A program made the position numbers and the translations under genes. Shown here piece by piece: positions 1-5,732 of a DNA stretch of 5,795 bases. Under the pieces are notes generated by a model, which ran no database searches, was not told the DNA's origin, and saw only the letters and a list, made by a program, of their open reading frames with translations. Origin of the DNA: Undivivens sp041654215 (GTDB lineage Bacteria > Omnitrophota > Gorgyraeia > Gygaellales > Profunditerraquicolaceae); NCBI GenBank assembly GCA_041654215.1, contig JBAZDY010000098.1:1-5795 (forward strand). Direction: 5' to 3'. How positions within the stretch are numbered: position 1 is the first letter of the stretch; each line of letters begins with the position of its first letter.

Positions 1-209
1 CCCTCGGTGTTGGAACAGACAAAGTACTCGCCGTTATCCAGTTTATACCTTTTCTGGGCGTTATAGATGCTTTTAAGATGATACTCCGCGGCCTTGGCTT
101 TGTTCCTTTCCACTGTCTTATGAAAATCCAGAACGGCCAGCGATGATAATATTCCTACAATTACCACCACCGCCATCATTTCTATTATTGTAAAAGCGTT
201 CCGCCTCAT
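1..209 (-). CDS. Type IV pilin-like (pseudopilin) protein, N-terminal part, runs off window
   Basis: The first 69 codons of a class III signal-peptide protein are visible, too short for a long-ORF scan. The product starts MRRNA followed by FTIIEMMAVVVIVGILSSLA, the classic prepilin layout: a 5-residue basic leader, a peptidase cleavage site before Phe6, Glu at mature position 5 (Glu10 of the precursor) and a hydrophobic N-terminal helix. A charged helix follows (residues about 28-60) with a YNAQKRYKLDNGEYF segment, as in minor pilins and type II secretion pseudopilins. Such proteins are processed by a PilD-type peptidase and assembled at the inner membrane into a pilus or pseudopilus. Two oddities: Ala replaces the usual Gly just before the cleavage site, and the helix-kinking Pro at mature position 22 is Leu. 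The start is set by the ATG at 207-209 with AGGAG just upstream. The C-terminal domain lies outside the window, so pilin, pseudopilin and competence roles cannot be separated. Confidence 0.88.
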   Translation of the reverse strand, partial: MRRNAFTIIEMMAVVVIVGILSSLAVLDFHKTVERNKAKAAEYHLKSIYNAQKRYKLDNGEYFVCSNTE

Positions 210-212
210 ATA

Positions 213-217
213 CTCCT
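213..217 (-). promoter_or_regulatory. Ribosome binding site of the pilin-like gene
   Basis: The minus strand reads AGGAG only 3 bases before the ATG at 207-209. The spacing is shorter than the usual 5-9 bases, but no other in-frame start gives a prepilin leader, so this motif supports the start. rlmN in this window has the same close spacing. Confidence 0.6.
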
Positions 218-255
218 ATATATTATAAAAGTCATAAATAAGTCCGTTTATATAA

Positions 256-284
256 ATTATACCCTATTTTCTGTGTAAAAACAA
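256..284 (-). promoter_or_regulatory. Sigma70-type promoter for the pilin-like gene
   Basis: On the minus strand a perfect -10 box, TATAAT (256-261), lies 17 bases from a -35-like TTGTTT (279-284). Transcription would start near 249, giving a leader of about 40 bases before the pilin ATG. It sits in the 91-base AT-rich gap after the hydrolase stop codon, so the pilin gene probably has its own transcript rather than depending on the upstream operon. I see no stem plus T-run terminator between the hydrolase and this promoter, so read-through is possible. Confidence 0.65.
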
Positions 285-300
285 TCAGTATAGTCGGTTG

Positions 301-969
301 TCAGCGCGGCCTGCCTGCCGCTATGTCCCTGGCAATAAGGTTACGGTTCAAATAAGGCATGACAGCGCGGTATATACGGTGTGCCAGAATCCTGTAGCCG
401 TAACTGTTTGGATGCAAATAGTCGCTTTTCAGCGACGGATCGGTGATTATCCCATCCATAACGTCCCTTATGAAAATAGCGCCTTTTTCCCGGCAAAGGG
501 AACGAAAAGCCTGTCCATATTCTTCCATCAAAAGGTCGACGCTTATATCCACTACCGCTGCCATGGCGCCGCTTTCCTGTATATTGTCTATGATTTCCCG
601 CATGTTCTTGACCGTTTCCTCGAAAGGGATTTTACTCAAAAGATCGTTGCCGCCGAATTCTACTATTACCATAACAGGCTCTCTGTCAAGAACATCCGTC
701 TTTAATCTCCGCAGGGCTCCCCGCGTATCCTCTGCCGACAGTCCAGCGTTTATTACGTTAAATGAAGTAAGACCCGCCAGGATGACCGGGTAAGATCTGT
801 TCGGTTCGGCGCCATAGCCGGCGGTCAGGCTGTCGCCGAAGCAAATTATGTTCTTTCCGGAAGAGTTGAGATTGCGGATATTAAAATCTATGCAGCCGGC
901 CGCAAAGAAAAAAAACGCCAGGAAGGAACAGATACGGAATATGAACCCCGCTATTGTGACTTTACGCAT
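301..969 (-). CDS. GDSL/SGNH-family esterase (TesA-like), probable lipoprotein
   Basis: A 222-residue hydrolase with the full set of SGNH blocks. Block I is FGDSLTAGYG with nucleophile Ser47, block II holds Gly76 in NAGLSAEDT, block III is GGND with Asn108, and block V is DYLHP with Asp183 and His186. The family cleaves acyl esters and thioesters (lysophospholipase, arylesterase, acyl-CoA thioesterase TesA). The N-terminus has a basic start, a very hydrophobic stretch (about residues 6-24, including FFFF) and the lipobox-like AAGC ending at Cys26. I therefore infer export, lipidation at Cys26 and a periplasmic or membrane-anchored position. The -3 residue is Ala rather than the preferred Leu, so a plain signal peptide is possible. 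The ATG lies inside the end of rlmN (19-base overlap) with only a weak GAGAG before it, which suggests translational coupling. The substrate cannot be told from sequence. Confidence 0.9.
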   Translation of the reverse strand: MRKVTIAGFIFRICSFLAFFFFAAGCIDFNIRNLNSSGKNIICFGDSLTAGYGAEPNRSYPVILAGLTSFNVINAGLSAEDTRGALRRLKTDVLDREPVMVIVEFGGNDLLSKIPFEETVKNMREIIDNIQESGAMAAVVDISVDLLMEEYGQAFRSLCREKGAIFIRDVMDGIITDPSLKSDYLHPNSYGYRILAHRIYRAVMPYLNRNLIARDIAAGRPR

Positions 970-2006
970 CTCTCAACCTGCCTGTTCTGCGCGTATTGCA
1001 GCCTTAATTGTCCGCAGGCCGCTTCTATGTCCCGCCCGCGCGGCTGCCTGACCGTGGCCTGTATTCCCTGCTTGCGCAAGAATGAACTGAACACGGCGAT
1101 TTCCGCCGCGGAAGGCGGACGCCATTCCATAGACGGCAACGGATTAAGCGGGATAAGATTAACCTTGCATCCCATCCCTTTTAACATTCTACATAATTTA
1201 ACCGCGTTTGGCAAAGAGGAATTTATTTCTTTTATCAGTATGTATTCAAAAGTCACCTGCCTGCCTGTCTTGCGCGAATAAACCCGGCAGGCCGCCAGCA
1301 GCTGCGCCAAAGGATAGATTTCGTTCACGGGCATGAGCCGGCTCCTTACTTCATTATCCGCGGCGTGTAAAGATACGGAAAGCTCAACCTGCAGTCCTTC
1401 TCCGGCAAGACGGGCTATCCCGGGCAGTATACCGGATGTGGAAATGGTAATGCGCCGGGCGCCGATATGAAAAGATGCCTTTGAATTGATTATCCGGACG
1501 GCCTTGATAAGATTATCGTAATTATTGAACGGCTCGCCGGTACCCATGAAAACAAGATGGGTGAGCCGGCCTCCGGCTTCTTTTTGCAGACGGCAGACCT
1601 GTTCCAGTATCTCTCCGCAGCTGAGGTTCCTTTCCAGCCCAAGCGCTCCGCTGGCGCAAAAGGCGCAGCGCAGACCGCAGCCTGCCTGAACGGAAATACA
1701 TCCCGTCATCCTGCGCTCCGCCGGAATAAGCACGGATTCTATCATATTCCCGTCCGCCAGTTCAAAAAGGAGCTTCACGGTACCGTCTCCGGAGACCAGT
1801 CTGTGCGCGACCACGGCGCTGTATATCAGAAAGTCCGAAGACAGGTAGTCCCTGAGGGGAGCGGGCAGGTCGCTCATGTCCCGGAACGTCCCGGCCATTT
1901 TCCTGTATATCCAGGCAAAAACCTGTTCTGCGTGAAAAGGCCGAATACCCGCGGCGTTAAACCGTTCCTTCAACTCCTCTAAAGACAACTCCTTTATATC
2001 GAGCAT
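951..2006 (-). CDS. rlmN: Dual-specificity 23S rRNA A2503 / tRNA A37 C2-methyltransferase RlmN
   Basis: A 351-residue radical-SAM enzyme that adds a methyl group to C2 of adenine 2503 in 23S rRNA (in E. coli also A37 of some tRNAs). The [4Fe-4S] cluster motif is Cys110-x3-Cys114-x2-Cys117. The two mechanism cysteines of the family are present: Cys103, seven residues before the cluster motif and equivalent to E. coli Cys118, and Cys331 in RGRDIEAACGQL, equivalent to the methyl-carrying Cys355. Glu90 occupies the place of the E. coli Glu105. The SAM-binding motif is GTGEP (155-159), where GMGEP is more common. The N-terminal helical RNA-binding domain covers about residues 1-85. The length is close to family norms. 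The start is supported by AAGGAG upstream. The gene lies 22 bases after the acyl-CoA ligase and overlaps the hydrolase, so it appears to be the middle gene of an operon. RlmN rather than Cfr is favoured by overall similarity and the EAACGQL ending. Confidence 0.96.
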   Translation of the reverse strand: MLDIKELSLEELKERFNAAGIRPFHAEQVFAWIYRKMAGTFRDMSDLPAPLRDYLSSDFLIYSAVVAHRLVSGDGTVKLLFELADGNMIESVLIPAERRMTGCISVQAGCGLRCAFCASGALGLERNLSCGEILEQVCRLQKEAGGRLTHLVFMGTGEPFNNYDNLIKAVRIINSKASFHIGARRITISTSGILPGIARLAGEGLQVELSVSLHAADNEVRSRLMPVNEIYPLAQLLAACRVYSRKTGRQVTFEYILIKEINSSLPNAVKLCRMLKGMGCKVNLIPLNPLPSMEWRPPSAAEIAVFSSFLRKQGIQATVRQPRGRDIEAACGQLRLQYAQNRQVERCVKSQ

Positions 2007-2009
2007 ACA

Positions 2010-2015
2010 CTCCTT
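2010..2015 (-). promoter_or_regulatory. Ribosome binding site of rlmN
   Basis: The minus strand reads AAGGAG 3 bases before the rlmN ATG (2004-2006), inside the 22-base gap after the ligase stop codon. It is the strongest Shine-Dalgarno match in the window and fixes this start. It also suggests rlmN can be translated independently of the ligase. Confidence 0.65.
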
Positions 2016-2028
2016 CGTCGGCGAAAGC

Positions 2029-3552
2029 TCAATTACCGGCAGGCTGCGGGCGCAAGCGTTCTTTATCGTTCTTCCCGGAGCGGTTTTTAGGAAGGGCGGA
2101 CAGGAATTCTATCTGCTGCGGGATCTTGAAACGCGCCAGGTGTTCGCGGCAGAAATAGCGCAGGTCTTCCGCAGAAACAGCGGCGTCTTGTTTCAACACT
2201 ACCCAGGCCCTGGGGATCTCCCCGCGCAATTTATCCGGAACGCCGACCACCGCGGCCTCCGCCACCGCGGGATGACGCAGCAGCACGGATTCCACTTCCG
2301 GCTCGAAAACGATCTCTCCCCCTACCTTGATCATCTCTTTCTTCCGGCCCACGATGAACAGATCCCCCTCTGCGTCTATCCGCCCCAGATCCCCGGTATG
2401 AAACCACCCTCCCCGCATGCTCTCGGCCGTCAACTCCGGGTCCTTAAAATAACCGTCTGTGACCACCCATCCGCGCACCGCCACTTCTCCCACCGCGCCG
2501 GACTGCGCGGGCTTATCGTTTTCGTCAAGTATGCATATCTCAACCCACGGCGCCGGTCTGCCCACGCTTTCTATCTTGGCCGACCCCCTGGGAAGTACCA
2601 CTGTCGGGGCGTTGGTCTCGGTCATGCCCCAGCCGTTGAGAAGCTGCGCGCCGGGGCAAAATTTCTGGAACCTTCGCAGCGCTTCCGGAGAGCTGGAAGC
2701 GCCGAAAGTAACCACCCAGCGCAGGCTGGACAAATCGAAACTCTCGAATTCCTTCAGCTGCAGCAGGGCGTAATACATGGAAGGGACTATCCAGAAACAG
2801 GTGATCCTCCGCTCCTGCACAGTCTTGAGGAATTCCGCGGGGATAAAACGCTCCATAAGCACGAAAGTAAGCGAATACACGAGGCAGCCCTGGATATAGA
2901 TCAGGCCGCCGAGGTGAGAAAAAGGCAAAGCGCAGAGCGCTATGTCTTCTCCGCTCAATTCCACGAAATACTCCATCGCTTTCGGCGGAGCTTCCAGCTG
3001 ACGGTAGTTGATTATCACTCCTTTAGGCTTGCCGGTGGTTCCCGAGGTATAAAATATTATCGCCGGATCGGAATCCTCCGGAACGGGAAACCCGGAAATA
3101 CCGCGGTCTTTTTCCTGGAGCGCCTTGAACGGAAATACGCCGGACGGATAAATCGTATCTTTGTGATTGCATACGAAGACCGAAGAAAGAGCGGGCAGTT
3201 TTTCTTTCAACCCGCGGGCCGAAACCACTGCCTTTTCGCGCATGATCAGTGTTTTGGCTTCGCAATGTCCCAAACAGGAGAGCAGTTCATCCGAAGTGAG
3301 CATAAAATCAAGCGGCACCGCCGTTGCGCCGAGAACCCACACCGCCAGGTAGCTAAGGATGTATTCCGGACAGCCCGGCAGGTATAAAGCTACCCTGTCT
3401 CCTTTGACTATACCGTGCGCAGACAAAGCCGCCGCCACGGGAAAAACCTTATCCTTAAGTTCCCGGAAAGAAACTTCTTCTCCCCGGGAAACGAAAGCCG
3501 TTTTTTCCGGATGTTTTCGCGCCTGTTCTTTCAACAATGCCGCTATGTTCAT
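2029..3552 (-). CDS. AMP-forming acyl-CoA synthetase / ligase (class I adenylate-forming)
   Basis: A 507-residue ANL-superfamily enzyme that activates a carboxylic acid with ATP to an acyl-adenylate and then forms the CoA thioester. Core motifs are intact and in order: the P-loop YTSGTTGKPKG (168-178), the adenine-site motif GWGMTET (307-313), WFHTGD with ribose-binding Asp388, the hinge GRKKEMIKVGGE (402-413), and the C-terminal PKNRSGK with catalytic Lys494. The length fits medium/long-chain or aryl acyl-CoA synthetases without extra carrier domains. The chain length or aromatic nature of the substrate cannot be read reliably. The N-terminus (MNIAALLKEQARKHPEKTAFV) is typical, so the start at 3552 is good, although only a GAGAGAG-like stretch serves as ribosome binding site. 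It is 22 bases upstream of rlmN and 330 bases downstream of an aldehyde dehydrogenase, whose acid product could be its substrate (inference). No clear promoter is seen before it. Confidence 0.94.
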   Translation of the reverse strand: MNIAALLKEQARKHPEKTAFVSRGEEVSFRELKDKVFPVAAALSAHGIVKGDRVALYLPGCPEYILSYLAVWVLGATAVPLDFMLTSDELLSCLGHCEAKTLIMREKAVVSARGLKEKLPALSSVFVCNHKDTIYPSGVFPFKALQEKDRGISGFPVPEDSDPAIIFYTSGTTGKPKGVIINYRQLEAPPKAMEYFVELSGEDIALCALPFSHLGGLIYIQGCLVYSLTFVLMERFIPAEFLKTVQERRITCFWIVPSMYYALLQLKEFESFDLSSLRWVVTFGASSSPEALRRFQKFCPGAQLLNGWGMTETNAPTVVLPRGSAKIESVGRPAPWVEICILDENDKPAQSGAVGEVAVRGWVVTDGYFKDPELTAESMRGGWFHTGDLGRIDAEGDLFIVGRKKEMIKVGGEIVFEPEVESVLLRHPAVAEAAVVGVPDKLRGEIPRAWVVLKQDAAVSAEDLRYFCREHLARFKIPQQIEFLSALPKNRSGKNDKERLRPQPAGN

Positions 3553-3570
3553 TGTTCTCTCTCTATAAAG

Positions 3571-3593
3571 CCGGGGATTTCTGGACGAGGGGA
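3571..3593. repeat. Direct repeat, copy 1 (ligase-proximal)
   Basis: The plus strand begins CCGGGGATTTCTGG and ends AGGGGA, with three intervening bases. It matches the copy at 3860-3882 at 20-21 of 23 positions, and weaker similarity (TAAAG versus AAAAC) continues on the outer left side. It lies 18 bases upstream of the ligase start codon on the minus strand. Two copies about 290 bases apart in the same orientation at the edges of a hairpin-rich block suggest a mobile or dispersed repeat family. Confidence 0.8.
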
Positions 3594-3595
3594 GT

Positions 3596-3625
3596 GGAGC
3601 CCCTCGGGCTAAAGCTCGCGGCTCC
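3596..3625. repeat. Imperfect inverted repeat (stem GGAGCC/GGCTCC)
   Basis: On the plus strand GGAGCC (3596-3601) faces GGCTCC (3620-3625) with further imperfect pairing inside (GGGCT...AAAGCTC). The 6-base outer stem is perfect. No T-run follows on either strand, so an intrinsic terminator is unlikely. It starts two bases after direct repeat copy 1. Confidence 0.6.
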
Positions 3626-3636
3626 TTCTATTTTCA

Positions 3637-3656
3637 GGCGAAGCCAATGCTTCGCC
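3637..3656. repeat. Perfect 8-bp stem-loop, 4-base loop
   Basis: GGCGAAGC (3637-3644) and GCTTCGCC (3649-3656) form a perfect stem around the loop CAAT. It is G+C rich with a tight tetraloop, so it should fold well as RNA or extruded DNA. The downstream bases are GGTACA on the plus strand and TGAAAATAG on the minus strand, neither being the T-run of a Rho-independent terminator. GGTA right after the stem is also found after the tandem units further right. Confidence 0.75.
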
Positions 3657-3712
3657 GGTACACAGCGTTTATTCGGCTGGTTGCTTATTCCGGCGACCTC
3701 CCCGAAGCTTCA

Positions 3713-3753
3713 CACAAGTGAACACTTGCTCAATTCCACACAAGAGCAAAGTG
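3713..3753. repeat. Diverged third stem-loop unit
   Basis: This segment begins CACAAGTGAACACTT and resembles the leader CACAAGCGAATACTT of the tandem unit at 3808-3822. It folds as CACTTGCTC (3723-3731) with GAGCAAAGTG (3744-3753): nine pairs and one extra A bulged on the 3' arm, loop of 12. The tandem units fold the same way with a bulged G at the same place. Four of the stem pairs differ from the tandem units but remain paired, which favours a conserved structure rather than chance similarity. The alignment is by eye. Confidence 0.55.
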
Positions 3754-3763
3754 CGTTCATCTT

Positions 3764-3844
3764 CGCACGAACGAATACTTAGCCATCCGATAAGCTAAGG
3801 TATCACGCACAAGCGAATACTTAGCCTTCCGATAAGCTAAGGTA
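3764..3844. repeat. Tandem direct repeat, two 39-base units with period 42
   Basis: Unit 1 (3764-3802) and unit 2 (3806-3844) differ at only three positions. In both, the shared core (unit 1 from 3772, unit 2 from 3814) runs CGAATACTTAGCC, one variable base, then TCCGATAAGCTAAGGTA. Each unit contains an internal stem, TACTTAGC (3776-3783 and 3818-3825) with GCTAAGGTA (3794-3802 and 3836-3844): eight pairs plus one bulged G, and a loop of ten bases containing TCCGATA. Two copies with an internal palindrome and only a 3-base gap do not fit a CRISPR array, whose spacers are about 30 bases and unique. A recent duplication within a repeat element is likely. Confidence 0.88.
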
Positions 3845-3847
3845 CAA

Positions 3848-3863
3848 CCGGGTTAAAACCCGG
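3848..3863. repeat. Palindrome CCGGGTT-AA-AACCCGG, possible weak terminator
   Basis: CCGGGTT (3848-3854) and AACCCGG (3857-3863) are perfectly complementary, most likely a CCGGG stem with a TTAAAA loop in RNA. It lies about 20 bases after the aldehyde dehydrogenase stop codon in the direction of transcription. What follows on the minus strand is TTGTACC, too poor in T for a confident intrinsic terminator. The palindrome overlaps the start of direct repeat copy 2, so it may simply be part of the repeat element. Confidence 0.55.
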
Positions 3864-3882
3864 GGATTTCTGGGCTAGGGGA
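3860..3882. repeat. Direct repeat, copy 2 (abuts the aldehyde dehydrogenase stop)
   Basis: The same CCGGGGATTTCTGG...AGGGGA sequence and orientation as 3571-3593. Its last base is directly next to the TAA stop of the aldehyde dehydrogenase (3883-3885). The exact abutment suggests the element inserted at, or reshaped, the very end of that gene. The protein's C-terminus nevertheless looks complete (KPLVSYWYGF, like other family members). Confidence 0.8.
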
Positions 3883-5367
3883 TTAAAAACCGTACCAGTA
3901 ACTCACCAGAGGTTTACCGCCTTCGCTCCTATCCAGCACCACGCTCTTCAGGCGCGTATATTCCAGGAATCCCTCCCTCCCCAGTTCTTTTCCGAACCCG
4001 CTTTTTTTGAACCCGCCGTACGGAAGACCGGGATAGAACATCCCGTAGGTATTTATCCAGACCGTGCCGGAGTTTATCCCCGCCGCAAGTTTCAAGGCCG
4101 CGCCTTCATCACTCGTCCAGATGGAAGCAGCCAACCCGTAATCGGAATCATTGCAAAGACGCAGCGCCTCTTCCGGGCTTTTGAACCTGGAGAGCGCCGC
4201 CACCGGCCCGAAGACCTCGCCGCGGAATATCTCCATTTCCGGGGTCACCCCGGCCAATACCGTGGGTTCGTAGAAAAAACCGCCGCGCAGGCTTTCTCCC
4301 GCCGGAACCTTGCCGCCGCAAAGCAGCTTGGCCTTCTGGCCCAACGCCCTCTCCACCCATGAGGCGACAAGTTCCCGCTGCCGCCGCGATATTAACGGTC
4401 CCATCTGCGTCCGGAAATCTGCGGCGTCGCCGACCGCGATATTCCCCGCTCCGGCGGCAAACTTCGCGCAGAAGGCGTCGTAAACGCTCTCTTCCACCAG
4501 TATGCGCGACATCGCCGTGCACATCTGTCCCTGGTTCAGGAACACGGAAACAAGACAACTGTTCACCGCGGTCTCCAGATCGCTGCCGGCGAAAACCAGG
4601 GCTGCGGATTTCCCTCCCAGTTCCATCAGCGTCTTCTTCGGGGAAACGGAGGTATGGCCGAGAATGGCTCCCCCGCTTTCGTTACTGCCTGTAAAAGATA
4701 TCATGTCGACCCTGGGGTCGGCACAAAATTTTTCCCCCGCCAGTCCCCCCTCGCAATTCACCACGTTCAACACCCCGTCCGGTATGCCTGCTGCGCAGGC
4801 TATTTCTGCCAGGGCGATCGCGCTTAAAGGAGTAAGTGAGGAGGGTTTCAATATCACGCAATTACCCGCGGCAAGGGCCGAGGCGAGTTTCCAGCAGGCG
4901 ATTAAAAGAGGATAATTCCAGGGGATGATCAGCAGTACCACTCCCAGCGGCTCGCGCAGCAGGTGTCCTTCGGCCTCCGGCGGAAGGCCCGCCGGCGCAG
5001 TATCCTTCAAATACTCCTCGAAATGCGCGGCGGTCTCTTCGAAGACCCGGGCGGAAGAGGGAACATCCATAAAGGTGGTTTCTTTTATCGGCTTGCCGGC
5101 GTTCCGTGTCTCCATCTGCGCCAGTTCAGCGGCGCGTTCGCGGATACCGACGGCCATTTTCACAAGGCATTCCCGGCGTTTATCCAAAGAAATATCTTTC
5201 CAGGAGCCGGAGTCGAACGCCCTGCGCGCGCCATCCAGAGCCGCTTCCAGTTCCGGCTCCAGAGCCAACTCCGCTTCGCACAACGGCACGCCGCAGGAAG
5301 GATTGATTACCGTCTTTCTGGCGCCTCCGTGAACGAAACTGCCGTTTATAAAAAGCCTGGTGTTCAT
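3883..5367 (-). CDS. NAD(P)-dependent aldehyde dehydrogenase (betaine-/aminobutyraldehyde-type)
   Basis: A 494-residue enzyme of the ALDH superfamily that oxidises an aldehyde to its carboxylic acid. The signature residues are all present: Asn151 in PWNYP (oxyanion hole), Lys174 in ILKPSS (cofactor binding), FTGS (225-228), general base Glu249 in MELGGKS, catalytic Cys283 in NQGQMCTA and Glu384 in EVFGPV. The C-terminus ending YWYGF is typical of the ALDH9/BetB-like branch, but that branch covers many substrates, so none is assigned. The length is normal. Its ATG overlaps the stop of the SCP2 gene (ATGA), and there is no good Shine-Dalgarno sequence of its own, so translation is probably coupled to that gene. 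The acyl-CoA ligase downstream could use the acid it makes (inference). It is cytoplasmic, with no signal peptide. Confidence 0.95.
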   Translation of the reverse strand: MNTRLFINGSFVHGGARKTVINPSCGVPLCEAELALEPELEAALDGARRAFDSGSWKDISLDKRRECLVKMAVGIRERAAELAQMETRNAGKPIKETTFMDVPSSARVFEETAAHFEEYLKDTAPAGLPPEAEGHLLREPLGVVLLIIPWNYPLLIACWKLASALAAGNCVILKPSSLTPLSAIALAEIACAAGIPDGVLNVVNCEGGLAGEKFCADPRVDMISFTGSNESGGAILGHTSVSPKKTLMELGGKSAALVFAGSDLETAVNSCLVSVFLNQGQMCTAMSRILVEESVYDAFCAKFAAGAGNIAVGDAADFRTQMGPLISRRQRELVASWVERALGQKAKLLCGGKVPAGESLRGGFFYEPTVLAGVTPEMEIFRGEVFGPVAALSRFKSPEEALRLCNDSDYGLAASIWTSDEGAALKLAAGINSGTVWINTYGMFYPGLPYGGFKKSGFGKELGREGFLEYTRLKSVVLDRSEGGKPLVSYWYGF

Positions 5368-5732
5368 GAGGATACCGGCACCTGTTTGAAAAGCTCAAAC
5401 AGCCTGCTGAAAGGAACGTACCAGCGGGAAAGCTGGCCGAGCTGGCCCTTAAGTTTCATTTTCCCTTGCGTCACCGCCGTGAACGGATCGAGCCTGCCGG
5501 CGAAAACTTCTCTCCATGCGGATGACGGGGCCGAGATCACGAACGGGGCCTCTGCGCTGCGTTCAACGGAAGCGATCTGACCCTGCCGGAAAACGAATTT
5601 ATAGGCGGTCCCGTCATCGTCCAGAACTACCGAAAGCTGTAAAGTAAGCTCCAGTTCCCTGCCTTTTTTGGAAATAAAAGAGTCGCGGTTCACCAGGCCG
5701 ACGATGGCGTCTATATGCTCAGGGGAAAACAT
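5364..5732 (-). CDS. Small SCP2-type sterol/lipid carrier domain protein
   Basis: A 122-residue protein matching the SCP2 sterol-carrier fold in length and pattern: a first helix (about residues 3-20), beta strands around ELELTLQLSVV and TAYKFVFRQG, then the characteristic second half with VISAPSSAWREVFAGRLDPFTAVTQGKMKLKG (64-96), and a C-terminal amphipathic stretch RWYVPFSRLFELF. Such domains bind fatty acids, acyl-CoAs or other hydrophobic ligands in a tunnel and are not catalytic. It overlaps the aldehyde dehydrogenase by ATGA, so both are made from one message and may act on the same hydrophobic compound. The ATG at 5730-5732 has GGGGG about 10 bases upstream. The frame stays open to the window edge, so a longer protein cannot be excluded. 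Family recognised by pattern only. Confidence 0.75.
   Translation of the reverse strand: MFSPEHIDAIVGLVNRDSFISKKGRELELTLQLSVVLDDDGTAYKFVFRQGQIASVERSAEAPFVISAPSSAWREVFAGRLDPFTAVTQGKMKLKGQLGQLSRWYVPFSRLFELFKQVPVSS

Larger units (their letters stand above)
3553..3882. other. 330-base non-coding region packed with repeats and stem-loops
   Basis: No credible gene lies between the aldehyde dehydrogenase stop and the acyl-CoA ligase start. The region contains two copies of a 23-base direct repeat, one near each end (3571-3593 and 3860-3882). Between them are at least seven inverted repeats, about one every 40 bases, listed separately below where strong. Smaller ones are a possible G-C rich stem 3679-3684/3693-3698 (GGTTGC with GCGACC, one wobble), a perfect palindrome GAAGCTTC (3704-3711) and GTGCG/CGCAC (3751-3755/3764-3768). 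This could be a nested or degenerate MITE/REP-type element, a structured non-coding RNA or a long leader of the ligase mRNA. I see no transposase, no good promoter and no stem followed by a T-run on either strand. The repeat-element reading is my preferred inference. Confidence 0.75.

Noticed and set aside
951..2006. Cfr-type antibiotic-resistance methyltransferase instead of RlmN
   Set aside because: The overall sequence, the EAACGQL segment and the housekeeping-like operon context fit RlmN, and nothing specific to Cfr was seen.
2140..3387. 415-residue plus-strand ORF opposite the acyl-CoA ligase
   Set aside because: It is antisense to a gene with all ANL motifs intact. Its own product is rich in His, Arg and Pro with no family pattern, as expected for a shadow frame in G+C-rich coding DNA.
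3553..3610. Promoter directly upstream of the acyl-CoA ligase (TTTATAG near 3564-3570 on the minus strand)
   Set aside because: The -10-like match has no acceptable -35 at 16-18 bases and lies within the direct repeat, so it is not supported.
3537..3782. 81-residue plus-strand ORF across the repeat region
   Set aside because: It has no recognisable domain, overlaps the ligase start and consists of translated inverted and direct repeats. Stem-loop structure explains the sequence better than coding.
3713..3844. CRISPR array
   Set aside because: There are only two close copies plus one diverged copy, the period is 42 with gaps of a few bases rather than unique spacers of about 30 bases, the units contain full internal hairpins, and no cas gene is present.
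3848..3882. Strong Rho-independent terminator after the aldehyde dehydrogenase
   Set aside because: The palindrome is good but is followed only by TTGTACC on the transcribed strand. Kept only as a possible weak terminator.
4963..5580. 205-residue plus-strand ORF opposite the aldehyde dehydrogenase and SCP2 genes
   Set aside because: It spans two convincing minus-strand genes and shows no motif, so it is a shadow frame.
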